From the NCBI RefSeq assembly GCF_000426305.1, contig NZ_AUFC01000018.1:1-64000 (forward strand): DNA of 64,000 nt, read 5' to 3'. The position numbers were made by a program, and so were the translations under genes. Below, piece by piece: positions 16,944 to 26,350 of this stretch. Each line of letters starts with the position of its first letter. The stretch's first letter is position 1. The notes beneath the pieces were generated by a model. That model did no database searches, had not been told where the DNA came from, and saw only the letters and a list, made by a program, of their open reading frames with translations. The DNA comes from Anaerovorax odorimutans DSM 5092 (GTDB lineage Bacteria > Bacillota > Clostridia > Peptostreptococcales > Anaerovoracaceae).

Positions 16944-18575
16944 GTGGATATAAAATTTGGTGATAAATTGATTAATTTAAAAAGAGATTTATTTATTTCG
17001 TTATTTATTACTTTATCAATATTTATAATCGATTTTATTGTGTATATTACAGGGGGTACTGAGTTTGTTTTTTGTCATTTAATATATATTCCAATTATTA
17101 TTTCTGCTTATTTTTATGGTGTTACAGGGGGTCTTGTAACTGCTGCGATTGCAGGAATCAGCTTAGGTCCTTTAATGCCTGTTAATGTTCAAATGGGAAT
17201 TATGCAGCAACCGATTAATTGGATTCTTAGAATGATTTTTTTAATGGCTATGGGTTTAGCTACAGGAATAATGTTTGATAAGCTTAGAAAGAATAAAGAA
17301 GATTTGATAAAAAAATCTTATAAGCATGTAATTACAGGATATCCTAATACAAATAAACTAAAACTTGATTTAAATGAATTGATTGATTCAAAAAAAGAAT
17401 TTACCTTACTAGTATTTAAAATTGTAAATTTGGATCACGTTAACCGGTACATTGATTATAAAACGGGAGAAAAATCAATTTTTAAAGTTATAGAAGTTTT
17501 AATAAAAGATTTTAATAAAAATGACATTTACTCTATTTATACTAATGAATTGGTAGTATTGATAAGAGAATGCAGTATTGAAGAAGCTTATATAAAAGCA
17601 AAAGAGTTTTTGGATAAATTTAAATCACCATGTATCATAAATGGTTTACCTGTCAGTCTTCGTATTACAAGTGGAATAGTAAATTGTCCTTTAAATGGAA
17701 TAGAAACAAATGAGCTTTTTAAAAAACTTGGAACTACATTAGATAGCAAGGATTTTGATGGAAATGGAATTTATGTTTATGAGAATTCTATAGCAGAGCA
17801 AAATAAAGAAAATTATTTAACCTTTGTCTCTCTTTATGATGTTCTTAAAAATGATAATTTAGTTATGGTATATCAACCTAAAATTAATATAGAGACAAAT
17901 GAAGTAATAGGTGTTGAAGCTTTATTAAGATATAAAAATAATGTAGATGGAAAAATTAATATTGAACAAATAATAAATGTAGCAGAAGAGACGGGTATTA
18001 TAAATGATATAACAAAATGGGTTATAAATAATACTACAAAGCAATTAAAAAAGTGGAAAGAAGAAGGATTAGATATAAAGATAGCAATTAATATTTCATC
18101 TAAAGATTTAAAGGATAATTCTGTTATAGAATATACAAATAAATGCATAAATGAATATGGAATTAACTCGTCAATGCTTGAATTTGAACTTACAGAAAGA
18201 ACCATTGTTGAGAATGAAAAGAAAGTGGAATCTCTATTAAAAAGTGTAAGAGATATAGGGTTAAAAATTTCACTAGATGATTTCGGGACGGGATATAACT
18301 CTTTAATACACCTTGTTAATCTTCCAATTGACTATATAAAAATCGATAAAGTTTTTATAGACAATGTTGAAGACAAAAATAACAGATCAATAATTGAAGG
18401 AATTATCAACTTAGTAAAAATTATGGGTAAAGAGGTTATTGCAGAAGGTGTGGAAACGGATAAACAATTAGAAATTTTAAAAGAGTTAGGTTGTAATAAT
18501 ATTCAAGGATATTATTTTAGTAAGCCACTGCCACCGGAAGAATTAAAAGATTATATTTTAAAATTTAATAAATAA
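16944..18575 (+). CDS. Membrane c-di-GMP phosphodiesterase (degenerate GGDEF + EAL)
   Basis: The 543-aa protein starts at GTG 16944 after AAAGGAG. Three or four membrane segments (residues about 15-112) precede a GGDEF-like domain whose signature is lost (TNELV in place of GGDEF), so no cyclase activity is expected. The EAL domain (about 290-540) keeps every catalytic motif: EALLR, FELTE, LDDFGTG, IKID, AEGVET and QGYYFSKP. It should hydrolyse c-di-GMP, with the degenerate domain as a possible GTP sensor. It is divergent from abfD and stands alone. Confidence 0.92.
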   Translation: MDIKFGDKLINLKRDLFISLFITLSIFIIDFIVYITGGTEFVFCHLIYIPIIISAYFYGVTGGLVTAAIAGISLGPLMPVNVQMGIMQQPINWILRMIFLMAMGLATGIMFDKLRKNKEDLIKKSYKHVITGYPNTNKLKLDLNELIDSKKEFTLLVFKIVNLDHVNRYIDYKTGEKSIFKVIEVLIKDFNKNDIYSIYTNELVVLIRECSIEEAYIKAKEFLDKFKSPCIINGLPVSLRITSGIVNCPLNGIETNELFKKLGTTLDSKDFDGNGIYVYENSIAEQNKENYLTFVSLYDVLKNDNLVMVYQPKINIETNEVIGVEALLRYKNNVDGKINIEQIINVAEETGIINDITKWVINNTTKQLKKWKEEGLDIKIAINISSKDLKDNSVIEYTNKCINEYGINSSMLEFELTERTIVENEKKVESLLKSVRDIGLKISLDDFGTGYNSLIHLVNLPIDYIKIDKVFIDNVEDKNNRSIIEGIINLVKIMGKEVIAEGVETDKQLEILKELGCNNIQGYYFSKPLPPEELKDYILKFNK

Positions 18576-18706
18576 AAATTTATTTAATTTCAACATTTTT
18601 TAATAAATCTAAAATGAAAAAGTATTTAAAAATTGTTAAATAATATAGTGAAAAGGGTATAAAAGTAATAATGTAACAAATTAAATTTTATAAAAGGGGA
18701 AATAAA

Positions 18707-19507
18707 ATGAATAATTATTTACATATTGCCATAGGACCTTCTACAAAAGGAAGTTTAAAGTGGTTTTTTAAGAATAATAAGGAGCATAAATTTTATGGTG
18801 AAATCAGGGGCTTTTATGATGATCTTTCCATGGGAAGTCTTTATGGGATTGAAAATAATTTAGATACCAGGATTGATTGGATAAAGAAATTATATTATGA
18901 AACTGGACAAGTTGAATTTTTTCAAGAATATACTATGGATTCAGAATTAAAGGAATCATATATATCTGAGATGGATATCTCACAAAATTGTAAAATTATT
19001 ATTTGGCATGGAAATAATGTAGTAGAGCAGACAGCATTAAGATATTTAGTTAATAGATTTAAAAATAATGAGATTTATGAAGTTTCTATACCAAGTTATA
19101 TTAAGAGAGATAAATTGGAGATATATTTAAAAAGTACTGGCGAATGTTCTCCGGAAGAACTGGGGGCAGCAATAGAGAATATTTCTTTGATTAATACGTG
19201 GAGAAAAGATAATTTAATAAGTGAATGGAATGAAATGATAAATGAAAAAGCTACGTTAAGAATAATTGAAGATAACAAAATAATTCCTGTAAGTGATGAT
19301 TATTATGATAAAGAAATATTAAAATATACGCCTAAAGATTTTATAAAGGCTGTCAGAGTAGTAGGAATGGTACTTGGTATGTCTAATCAAGTGGTAGGAG
19401 ATTTATTTATAAATTACAGATTGAGGAAATTGATTGAATTAGGTAAAATAGAGTATAGTGGTAAGCTGAAAATGATGAGAGACTTTAATGTAAGACTTAG
19501 AAGTTAA
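18707..19507 (+). CDS. DUF1835/DUF3658 protein
   Basis: The 266-aa soluble protein begins LHIAIGPSTKGSLKWFF and continues with IIIWHGNNVVEQTALRYL, the DUF1835 pattern. The C-terminal part (about residues 150-260, ending KLIELGKIEYSGKLKMMRDFNVRL) fits the partner DUF3658. ATG 18707 follows AAAAGGGGAAA. Function is unknown in the family. A perfect terminator stands about 100 bases downstream. Confidence 0.8.
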   Translation: MNNYLHIAIGPSTKGSLKWFFKNNKEHKFYGEIRGFYDDLSMGSLYGIENNLDTRIDWIKKLYYETGQVEFFQEYTMDSELKESYISEMDISQNCKIIIWHGNNVVEQTALRYLVNRFKNNEIYEVSIPSYIKRDKLEIYLKSTGECSPEELGAAIENISLINTWRKDNLISEWNEMINEKATLRIIEDNKIIPVSDDYYDKEILKYTPKDFIKAVRVVGMVLGMSNQVVGDLFINYRLRKLIELGKIEYSGKLKMMRDFNVRLRS

Positions 19508-19605
19508 TTAAATTATACAAATCTTTTGAAGGTTTAAAAACAGGTTGAAAACATACACTTAAAAATGTTATAATAATTATAAATATACTGATTCAAGTTT
19601 ATTAT

Positions 19606-19634
19606 AAACCCCTCGAATTTCGAGGGGTTTATCT
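19606..19634 (+). terminator. Perfect GC-rich terminator hairpin
   Basis: AAACCCCTCG (19606-19615) and CGAGGGGTTT (19621-19630) flank an AATTT loop. It lies between the DUF1835 gene and the CLC gene. Confidence 0.85.
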
Positions 19635-19684
19635 GGGATTAAGAAAAATACATCTATATATATTAAGGACGGAGAACTTTACAT

Positions 19685-20956
19685 ATGCAAATTAAAGAAA
19701 AAATATTATCAATATTAGATCGTATTTGGAAAAACCTTTGGGGTTTTTCCAAATGGGTTTTTGTAGCAATTTTGGTTGGAATAATAGTTGGAAGTATTGG
19801 CTGCATTTTCTATTTCTCATTAAATTTTGTAGAAGATTTTAGAAAAAGCAATCCATGGATGCTTTATCTTCTACCAATAGATGGACTTTTAATTGTATTT
19901 TTATATCATTTATCACATGTTGTAGAACCGAGAGGAACAAATTTAATTCTTACAGCTATTTGCTGCGAAGAAACCGAACCTCCTGCAAGGATGGCACCGT
20001 TAATTTTTATCTCTACTACGTTAACTCATCTTTTTGGGGGTTCGGCAGGCAGAGAAGGAGCAGCACTTCAATTAGGAGGCAGCCTTGGTAATTTTATAGG
20101 AAATATTCTTCAATTTGATGATAAAAGCAAAAATATTGTAATTATGTGTGGTATGAGTGCAGCGTTTACTGCAATCTTTGGAACTCCAATTGCTGCAACC
20201 ATATTTGCTATGGAATTAATCAGTGTGGGGATTATGTATTATTCAGCATTAGTACCTTGTGCTATTGCCTCGATTGTAGCATATGCTATTGCAGGACAAT
20301 TGGGTATTAAACCGGAATCTTATAATATAATAAGTAGTCCTGCATATGGGTTTATAAGTATTGTTCAAGTTTTAGTTTTAGCAGTGTTATGTGCAGGAAT
20401 TAGTATTGTTTTATGTTATTCATTGCAAAATGCAGGCAAAAGCTATAAAAAGTATTTTCCAAATCCATATCTGAGGATATTTGCGGGAGGTATATTTGTT
20501 ATTGGACTTACTTGGATCTTTCAGACACATGATTATTTAGGGCTTGGTAAGAATATTATAGTTCAGGCTATTGATTATGGAATGGTTAGACCGGAAGCTT
20601 TTGTGCTTAAAATCCTATTTACAGCAGTTACTTTAGGTGCCGGTTTCAAAGGAGGAGAAATTGTACCTGCATTTTTTGTAGGAGCTACCTTTGGATGTGC
20701 AGTTGGTAGCCTTTTAGGTCTTCCTCCCTCATTTGCAGCAGCAATAGGGCTGATTGCGGTTTTCTGCGGTGTAACTAACTGTCCAATGACAGCTTTAATT
20801 ATGAGCTTTGAATTATTTAATTTTACATCGCCTTTATTGTTTTTAATAGCCACAGGAGTAAGTTATATGCTGTCGGGGTATTATAGCTTGTATAGTACTC
20901 AGAAAATTATGTATGATAAATTAAAGCCACAATATATAAACAGAAAAACTCACTAA
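19685..20956 (+). CDS. CLC-family antiporter, probably the fluoride/proton (CLC-F) type
   Basis: The 423-aa protein has about ten membrane segments. The first anion-site motif reads PRGTNLI (Gly84 to Ile88) where chloride CLCs have GSGIP; a G-x-NLI form is a mark of fluoride-exporting CLC-F proteins as I recall the family. The gating glutamate is kept in GREGAALQ (Glu124), and the third motif is GGEIVPAF. ATG 19685 follows GGACGGAG. I see no fluoride riboswitch in the 50-base leader. CLC membership is firm, fluoride specificity is inferred from one motif. Confidence 0.85.
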   Translation: MQIKEKILSILDRIWKNLWGFSKWVFVAILVGIIVGSIGCIFYFSLNFVEDFRKSNPWMLYLLPIDGLLIVFLYHLSHVVEPRGTNLILTAICCEETEPPARMAPLIFISTTLTHLFGGSAGREGAALQLGGSLGNFIGNILQFDDKSKNIVIMCGMSAAFTAIFGTPIAATIFAMELISVGIMYYSALVPCAIASIVAYAIAGQLGIKPESYNIISSPAYGFISIVQVLVLAVLCAGISIVLCYSLQNAGKSYKKYFPNPYLRIFAGGIFVIGLTWIFQTHDYLGLGKNIIVQAIDYGMVRPEAFVLKILFTAVTLGAGFKGGEIVPAFFVGATFGCAVGSLLGLPPSFAAAIGLIAVFCGVTNCPMTALIMSFELFNFTSPLLFLIATGVSYMLSGYYSLYSTQKIMYDKLKPQYINRKTH

Positions 20957-21002
20957 ATATTTATGAAATTTGTATAAGGAAAGATTAATAGGAGGTTATT
21001 AA

Positions 21003-21368
21003 ATGAAAAAATATTTATGGACAACTATAACGGTTAATAATTTAGAAGAATCAATAAAGTTTTATAATGAAATTTTAGGATTAAAAGTAAATAGAAGATT
21101 TGCAGCTGGCCCTGGTAAGGAGATTGCTTTTTTGGGAGAAGGAGATACTAAGATAGAATTAGTTTGTGATTCTAATATTAAAATAGAGAATAGGAGCTCT
21201 GGTATATCTTTGGGATTTAAAGTTGAAAATTTAGATGAAACTTTGAAAATGACAGAAGAAAAAGGAATTAAGATGACAAAAGGTATTTTTCAGCCTAATC
21301 CACATGTTAAATTTTTCTTTGTTAATGATCCTAATGGAATTGATATCCAATTTGTAGAAGAAATATAA
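21003..21368 (+). CDS. VOC-superfamily (glyoxalase-like) protein
   Basis: The 121-aa protein has two beta-alpha-beta-beta-beta units of the vicinal oxygen chelate fold: TTITVNNLEESIKFYNEILGLKV at the start and FFFVNDPNGIDIQFVE at the end. Metal-ligand positions are not clear enough to name a substrate. ATG 21003 stands 6 bases after AGGAGGT. Confidence 0.85.
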   Translation: MKKYLWTTITVNNLEESIKFYNEILGLKVNRRFAAGPGKEIAFLGEGDTKIELVCDSNIKIENRSSGISLGFKVENLDETLKMTEEKGIKMTKGIFQPNPHVKFFFVNDPNGIDIQFVEEI

Positions 21369-21553
21369 TCTTTTAGTTTAGGGATTATGATAGAAAGATT
21401 TATTTGAAGTTTAACTAAAAAATATGATATATTAAAATAATAATCTAAATATTCAATAAATAATTCTCAATTATATAATAAAATCTTCTGAAAAATTTTA
21501 TTATTAATATTTGAAATAACTTATAGTTATATTTATTAAAAATAGGAGAAAAT

Positions 21554-21985
21554 ATGAAAATCCTAATTGATGCTGATGGTTGTCCCGTAGTAAACATTGC
21601 TGTTAAAATTGCAGTGGAAAATAAAATAGAATGTATTATTATTTGTGATACTTCCCATTTCTTTGAAAGAGATGGTGCTGAAACTATTACAGTTTCAAAA
21701 GGGGCTGACAGTGTGGATTTCGTCTTGGTCAATATGGTTTTAAAAGGTGATATTGTAATAACCCAAGATTATGGCCTTGCCGCCATGTGTCTTGCTAAAA
21801 AAGCAATTCCTATAAATCAGAACGGAATGATTTATAGTAATGATAATATTGATAGTTTATTATTTGCAAGGCATACTGCAAAGAAAATAAGAGAAGCAGG
21901 AGGGCGTATTAAAGGCAACACAAAGCGAAAGACAGAGCAGGATGAAGCCTTTGAAAGGGGATTAAAAAAGCTTGTTTATACATAG
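21554..21985 (+). CDS. YaiI/YqxD (UPF0178/DUF188) family protein
   Basis: The 143-aa protein opens MKILIDADGCPVV and has DIVITQDYGLAAMCLAKKA, the two signature stretches of UPF0178, whose acidic residues resemble PIN/NYN nucleases. The basic tail IREAGGRIKGNTKRKTEQDEAFERGL is also typical. Function is not established in the family. ATG 21554 follows ATAGGAG. It is 34 bases before the LUD gene and may share its transcript. Confidence 0.92.
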   Translation: MKILIDADGCPVVNIAVKIAVENKIECIIICDTSHFFERDGAETITVSKGADSVDFVLVNMVLKGDIVITQDYGLAAMCLAKKAIPINQNGMIYSNDNIDSLLFARHTAKKIREAGGRIKGNTKRKTEQDEAFERGLKKLVYT

Positions 21986-22019
21986 AAATTAAAATAGAGT
22001 AAAATGGGGAGGAATAAAA

Positions 22020-22634
22020 ATGGACAAGAGAATAAAAAACACTATTGAAAATTTAGAGAGGAATGGCTTTAGTGTAGAATATTTTGAAACAAGTAAGGAC
22101 GCTAAGAGTGCATTACTTACTGATATAAAAAAAAATGAAACAGTAGGTTTCGGAGGTTCCATGACTTTAACCAACATGGGAGTTTACGAAGATCTTGTTG
22201 CGCAAGGCAATACAGCATATTATCATGGCAGAGCAAAGAGCCCTGAAGAAAGAAAAAATATAATTAAGAATGCGGCCACTGCGGATGTTTATTTATCCAG
22301 TTCCAATGCAATAACAGAAGATGGAAGGCTGATTAATATAGATGGGGCAGGAAATCGCTTATCAAGCATGCTCTTTGGACATAAAAGACTTTACATAGTA
22401 GCAGGGATAAATAAGGTTGTTAAAAATTATGAAGAAGCTATAATTAGAATAAAAAATGTAACTTGTCCTCAAAATACAGATAGGTTAGATTGCAATACAC
22501 CTTGCAGAAATACAGGAAAATGCGCTAATTGTGATTCACCACAGAGAATATGCAATGCTACTTTAATTATGGAACGCCAAATGTATGGCGCACATACAAT
22601 TATTTATTTGATAAATGAAAATTTAGGATATTAA
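22020..22634 (+). CDS. LUD-domain protein (LutC/DUF162 family)
   Basis: The 204-aa protein shows the LUD pattern: VGFGGSMTLTNMGVYEDL, then VYLSSSNAITEDGRLINIDGAGNR, and a Cys-rich C-terminal part (TPCRNTGKCANC, SPQRICN) that probably holds a metal. LutC relatives act in lactate oxidation, but lutA and lutB are not here, and single-domain copies like this are common in Clostridia with unknown role. ATG 22020 follows GGGGAGGA. Confidence 0.88.
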   Translation: MDKRIKNTIENLERNGFSVEYFETSKDAKSALLTDIKKNETVGFGGSMTLTNMGVYEDLVAQGNTAYYHGRAKSPEERKNIIKNAATADVYLSSSNAITEDGRLINIDGAGNRLSSMLFGHKRLYIVAGINKVVKNYEEAIIRIKNVTCPQNTDRLDCNTPCRNTGKCANCDSPQRICNATLIMERQMYGAHTIIYLINENLGY

Positions 22635-22645
22635 TGACAAAACGT

Positions 22646-22685
22646 ATAACGGCGAAATTTTTTATAAATTCCGCCGTTATTTTTA
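22646..22685. terminator. Bidirectional terminator between the LUD gene and panC
   Basis: ATAACGGCG (22646-22654) pairs with CGCCGTTAT (22672-22680); AAATTT/AAATT extends the stem. T-runs on both strands fit the convergent genes. Confidence 0.85.
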
Positions 22686-22711
22686 TATAAATAAATTATT
22701 AATGGTGTAAG

Positions 22712-23569
22712 TTATAATTTGTTTATTTTTTCATAAGTAAAATTATCGATTAATTTTGTTTTACCAATATATACAGAAACAGCTATTAAAATAGGAGCCT
22801 CTATTTTATCTACGGATTTTAAAGTTATTGAATCTACAATGGAAACGTAAACTATAGATGCCAGTGGCTGTGAAGTAATTTTATTTGATATTGCATCACG
22901 GAGTTTTGCAGCATTACGTTCCCCTGAATCTAACATACTTTTTGCAAGTTTTAAACTTTCGTGTAAAATAACAGCAGCTTTACGTTCTTGCACCGAAAGA
23001 TATGAATTCCTTGAACTTTTGGCAAGACCATCTTTTTCTCTTACAGTAGGGCAGCCTATAATTTCAATATCCATATTGAGATCACGAACCATTCTTTTTA
23101 TAACAGCTAATTGCTGAGCATCTTTTTCTCCAAAGTAAGCTCGATTTGATTTTGTTATATTGAATAGTTTTGTAACTACAGTGCAAACTCCTCGAAAATG
23201 ACCTTCTCTGCTTTTTCCACAAAGCTCATCAGTAAGACCATTCATATCCACAAATGTACAAAAATCCGAAGCATACATTTCTCTTGAATCAGGAGCGAAA
23301 ACTAAATGAACACCTGCTTTTTTACATATGTTGGTATCATGTTCTAAATCACGCGGATATGATGAGAAATCTTCTTTAGGGCCAAACTGCATAGGATTAA
23401 CAAAGATACTAACAATAACCTTTTCATTATCTCTTACAGCTTTCTGAATGAGACTCTCGTGTCCTTCATGTAAAAAACCCATGGTTGGAACAAGTCCTAC
23501 TTTATAACCTTCGTTTTGCCAATCTGAAACAATTTTTCGTACTTCTTCTATGGTAGTTGCAATAAACAT
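22712..23569 (-). CDS. panC: Pantothenate synthetase
   Basis: The 285-aa protein has the ATP-binding HxGH motif (LVPTMGFLHEGHESL), VSIFVNPMQFGPKEDFSSYPR, YFGEKDAQQLAVIKRMV and TVREKDGLAKSSRNSYLS. It condenses pantoate with beta-alanine. I place the start at ATG 23569 (MFIATTIEEV) behind AAAGGA. The frame is open for 39 more codons upstream, but those overlap panB and are not expected. It is the last gene of panG-panB-panC. No panD is visible. Confidence 0.95.
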   Translation of the reverse strand: MFIATTIEEVRKIVSDWQNEGYKVGLVPTMGFLHEGHESLIQKAVRDNEKVIVSIFVNPMQFGPKEDFSSYPRDLEHDTNICKKAGVHLVFAPDSREMYASDFCTFVDMNGLTDELCGKSREGHFRGVCTVVTKLFNITKSNRAYFGEKDAQQLAVIKRMVRDLNMDIEIIGCPTVREKDGLAKSSRNSYLSVQERKAAVILHESLKLAKSMLDSGERNAAKLRDAISNKITSQPLASIVYVSIVDSITLKSVDKIEAPILIAVSVYIGKTKLIDNFTYEKINKL

Positions 23570-23591
23570 AATTATTATCCTTTCGTAGAAA

Positions 23592-24419
23592 TTAATAAAG
23601 TTTAGAGATAACATCGTCGCTGATAGCAAAAGTGTGATCTTTTTCTGGGAATACACCGCTTTGAACTTCTTTAATATAATTTTCAAAAGCTTTTTTCATA
23701 TTCAAGCCTAATTCTGCATATTTTTTTACAAATTTAGGTGTAAAATTGCTGTACATTCCAAGCATATCTTGATATACCAAAACTTGTCCATCACAACCGT
23801 TTCCAGCACCAATTCCAATTGTAGGAATGGATATTTTATCAGAGATCAATTTGGCAAGTTTAGCAGGTACACATTCTAAAACAACAGCAAATGCACCGGC
23901 ATTTTCAACAGCTTTTGCATCATCTAATAGCTTCCTGGCCGTATCTTCATCTTTTCCTTGTACTTTAAAACCTCCAAAAGCATTGACTGATTGAGGTGTT
24001 AATCCTATATGACCTACTACAGGAATGGAGGCTTTAACTATGGCTTCAATCTGCGGCGCCATATCTGTACCCCCTTCAAGTTTAACAGCTCCACCTCTGG
24101 CTTCTTTCATAAGACGACCGGCGTTTACTACAGCATCATAAACGGAAGTTTGGTAAGACATGAAAGGCATATCAATAACTACCAATGCATTTTTTGCACC
24201 TCTTGATACAGCTGCACCATGATGAATCATATCTTCCATAGTAACAGATAAAGTATCTTCATAACCGAGCATTACCATTCCAAGGGAATCTCCAACAAGA
24301 ATAGAATTTACTCCTGCTTCATCAATTAATTTTGCTGTAGAATAATCATATGCTGTAAGCATAGTGAGTTTTTCATTGTTAATTTTAGCATTTTGAAAGG
24401 TTGTTACTGTATTTTTCAA
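23592..24419 (-). CDS. panB: Ketopantoate hydroxymethyltransferase
   Basis: The 275-aa TIM-barrel protein has [55 protein letters not shown] and [17 protein letters not shown]. The metal-binding Asp of VGDSLG and the catalytic Glu of AVVLECVP are present. It makes ketopantoate from ketoisovalerate. The start overlaps the panG stop by 4 bases, so translation is coupled. Confidence 0.95.
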   Translation of the reverse strand: MKNTVTTFQNAKINNEKLTMLTAYDYSTAKLIDEAGVNSILVGDSLGMVMLGYEDTLSVTMEDMIHHGAAVSRGAKNALVVIDMPFMSYQTSVYDAVVNAGRLMKEARGGAVKLEGGTDMAPQIEAIVKASIPVVGHIGLTPQSVNAFGGFKVQGKDEDTARKLLDDAKAVENAGAFAVVLECVPAKLAKLISDKISIPTIGIGAGNGCDGQVLVYQDMLGMYSNFTPKFVKKYAELGLNMKKAFENYIKEVQSGVFPEKDHTFAISDDVISKLY

Positions 24420-25270
24420 TTGTTTAATCCTCCATTTATTAAATTTTCTAAATTTGTATAATTACGATCGGGATTTTTTAATTTTGCAAGTGGGATCAGT
24501 TTTGAACAAAGCAATAAATAAAGCTGCTTATCTTTTAAGGAAAGTACTGACAGATGACTTTTAACAGTATCTATATCACACCGTTCTATAGGCCCTGTAA
24601 GTGCGCTTACAATATTCTGTGATTGAAGATTTTTTAAATTTCCGGTCATTAAAGGTAATAATGCAAAAGCTGCATTATTCTCATTAAATCCACATTGTAT
24701 AAGCATATCAATACCATATTTGAATAAGGCAATCATATGATTGCTCACAGTCACAGCTGCAGCATGGTATAATGTTTTATTTTCTGCAGAAATAACTTGA
24801 ATCGTATTGCCAAGTTTGTGAAAAATTGATTGCATTAATTCCATACGCTTAGAACTTCCTTCAATTGTAAATAAGCAGTTTGAAAGTGTTTTGTAAGATT
24901 GATTTTTATCGCTGATAGCTTGCAGCGGGTGAATGGAATACCCATATGCACCATGAGTATCTATTTGAGAAAAAACAGTGGATGAAAGAGATCCACTACA
25001 ATGACAAATAATCTTATTTTCAATGGACAGCTTTTTAATGTAATCCCATATTTCCTTTATAACTCCATCGGGAGTGGTAATAAAAAGGGTATCGCTTACT
25101 TCTAAAATATGTTCTATACTATGATAATAACTAGTATTTGTAAATTTTGCTGCCTGTATTGCTGACTGAAGTGTTTTGCTGTAATAGCCTGTTATATTAA
25201 GTCCATTATCCGCAAAATACTTCCCTAAGGAAAAGCCAACTTTCCCTGAACCAATAAATCCAATTTTCAA
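24416..25270 (-). CDS. panG: PanG-type ketopantoate reductase (Rossmann + DUF2520)
   Basis: The 284-aa protein has an N-terminal NAD(P) fold ([17 protein letters not shown], then FITTPDGVI) and a DUF2520-type helical C-terminal half ([30 protein letters not shown]). PanG of Francisella, Enterococcus and C. difficile has this make-up and replaces PanE. Position before panB and panC supports the same job, reducing ketopantoate to pantoate. I choose TTG 25270, which lies 5 bases past an exceptional GGGGGTGAT ribosome site; a frame start 15 bases earlier would overlap that site. Confidence 0.8.
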   Translation of the reverse strand: MKIGFIGSGKVGFSLGKYFADNGLNITGYYSKTLQSAIQAAKFTNTSYYHSIEHILEVSDTLFITTPDGVIKEIWDYIKKLSIENKIICHCSGSLSSTVFSQIDTHGAYGYSIHPLQAISDKNQSYKTLSNCLFTIEGSSKRMELMQSIFHKLGNTIQVISAENKTLYHAAAVTVSNHMIALFKYGIDMLIQCGFNENNAAFALLPLMTGNLKNLQSQNIVSALTGPIERCDIDTVKSHLSVLSLKDKQLYLLLCSKLIPLAKLKNPDRNYTNLENLINGGLNN

Positions 25271-25289
25271 TGGTATCACCCCCAAAATA

Positions 25290-25410
25290 TTTTAAAGATA
25301 ATACCTTTTTAGTCCCGTTCCCATAAGGATATGAGCTGTAAATAAAAATAAGTATTTGAAATTTGTGGTGTAGTTCCTCAAGATACCACCCGTTATTTTA
25401 TTATAACAAA
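25290..25410 (-). ncRNA. Candidate structured leader of the pan operon
   Basis: On the minus strand the leader has a hairpin with arms GTGGT and ACCAC around an inner ATCTTGAGGAACTAC, then an A/T-rich stretch, then CATATCCTTATGGGAACGGGAC before the panG ribosome site. A pan-motif RNA is known before pan genes in Firmicutes, but I cannot confirm a match by eye. A GGGTGGTATC string recalls a T-box but the rest of that consensus is absent. Confidence 0.35.
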
Positions 25411-25462
25411 GTATATGGAAATTGCAATGTTTTTTAAAAAAGGAAGAAAGCATTTAAGAATC

Positions 25463-25500
25463 AGGAATTGCTTATAAAATAAAATTTATAAGCAATTCCT
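25463..25500. terminator. Perfect 16-bp inverted repeat after the small membrane protein gene
   Basis: AGGAATTGCTTATAAA (25463-25478) mirrors TTTATAAGCAATTCCT (25485-25500). No strong T-run follows on either strand, so it may be a terminator or a processing/stability hairpin. Confidence 0.5.
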
Positions 25501-25527
25501 AAAAAATATTTTAGATATAACATAAAT

Positions 25528-25875
25528 TTACATCAGATGTTTAATTTGTCCGAGGTTTTTAATTTCTTCATATAAAAGCCTGTTATTTTCACTGACTGAT
25601 CTTAATTTATCTAATGTACTGTCATTGTCTAAAGAGTAGAAAAGATCTTGTTCTAAGTCATATACAAGACCTAATTGTTCTAACTCTTTGTTTAAAGAAT
25701 TAAGCTTTTCATTTATACTTAAATTTAAATTATTGTTATTTTCATAAAAAAATAAATTAAGTAGTGATTTATCTTGTTCCTGCGATATAAAAAAAGAAAG
25801 ACATATACCAAGAAATATTGCAAGAGGAAAAAGTATTATATACACGTATTGAAAATTACTTAACATTATAATCAC
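25528..25875 (-). CDS. Small membrane-anchored coiled-coil protein, unrecognised
   Basis: The 115-aa protein has one N-terminal membrane segment (residues about 10-28), then a hydrophilic Asn/Leu/Glu-rich part with heptad-like leucines (LNSLNKELEQL, LDKLRSVSENNRLLYEEI). An AGGAATGTGATT-type site precedes the start. I know no family for it. The membrane-anchor plus coil layout is like small division or envelope-associated proteins, but nothing ties it to a process. Low-complexity composition leaves some doubt that it is a real gene. Confidence 0.55.
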   Translation of the reverse strand: MIIMLSNFQYVYIILFPLAIFLGICLSFFISQEQDKSLLNLFFYENNNNLNLSINEKLNSLNKELEQLGLVYDLEQDLFYSLDNDSTLDKLRSVSENNRLLYEEIKNLGQIKHLM

Positions 25876-26160
25876 ATTCCTTTTTATATCATGTTACAAT
25901 AGTCTTACAGACATAATTAAAATAATTTTTACTTTGAAGTAATACCGTATTAATTTAAGGAAATCATTTTATGTACCATATTATTCGTTTTTATAAGCAA
26001 AGGTTCGATATTTGGCAATGTGAAAGTATCAAATTTTGTTGAAAAAACAATAAAAATAAAGTATGATTGACAATATAAAAATTTTAAGCAGTTTATTTAA
26101 AATAAATTGTAAAAAATATGAGAGGAATGTAAGGATTTTAAATTCATACTACTGATAAAA

Positions 26161-26331
26161 ATGGAATCAATTTATTATACAGTTAAACAAATAAGAGGAG
26201 AATATGCTATTCTTTTTTCTGATGATGGTATAGAAAATACTGTGGCTATGGCGTTACTTCCTATGGAAATTGCCGAAGGAAAGAGACTTCTTTGGGAAAA
26301 TTTTGTATATAAAATAATAGAAGGGCAGTAA
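26161..26331 (+). CDS. DUF3006-like small protein
   Basis: The 56-aa protein MESIYYTVKQ...KIIEGQ matches the DUF3006 layout: a short beta-rich unit with GEYAILFSDDG, then LLPMEIAEGKRL, then a last strand. The AUG at 26161 lacks a close ribosome site; AAGGAT is 25 bases away, so an upstream non-AUG start such as CTG 26152 is possible. It is followed 20 bases later by the Smr gene. Role unknown. Confidence 0.65.
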   Translation: MESIYYTVKQIRGEYAILFSDDGIENTVAMALLPMEIAEGKRLLWENFVYKIIEGQ

Positions 26332-26350
26332 TGGGTGTGTATATTTTATT

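Noticed and set aside
19634-19685. Fluoride riboswitch before the CLC gene
   Set aside because: The conserved GG-ATGG and CGCC/CTGATG blocks are absent from the short leader.
25360-25400. T-box-like string GGGTGGTATC in the pan leader
   Set aside because: The rest of the T-box consensus (ACCGCG, specifier loop, antiterminator partner) is not there.
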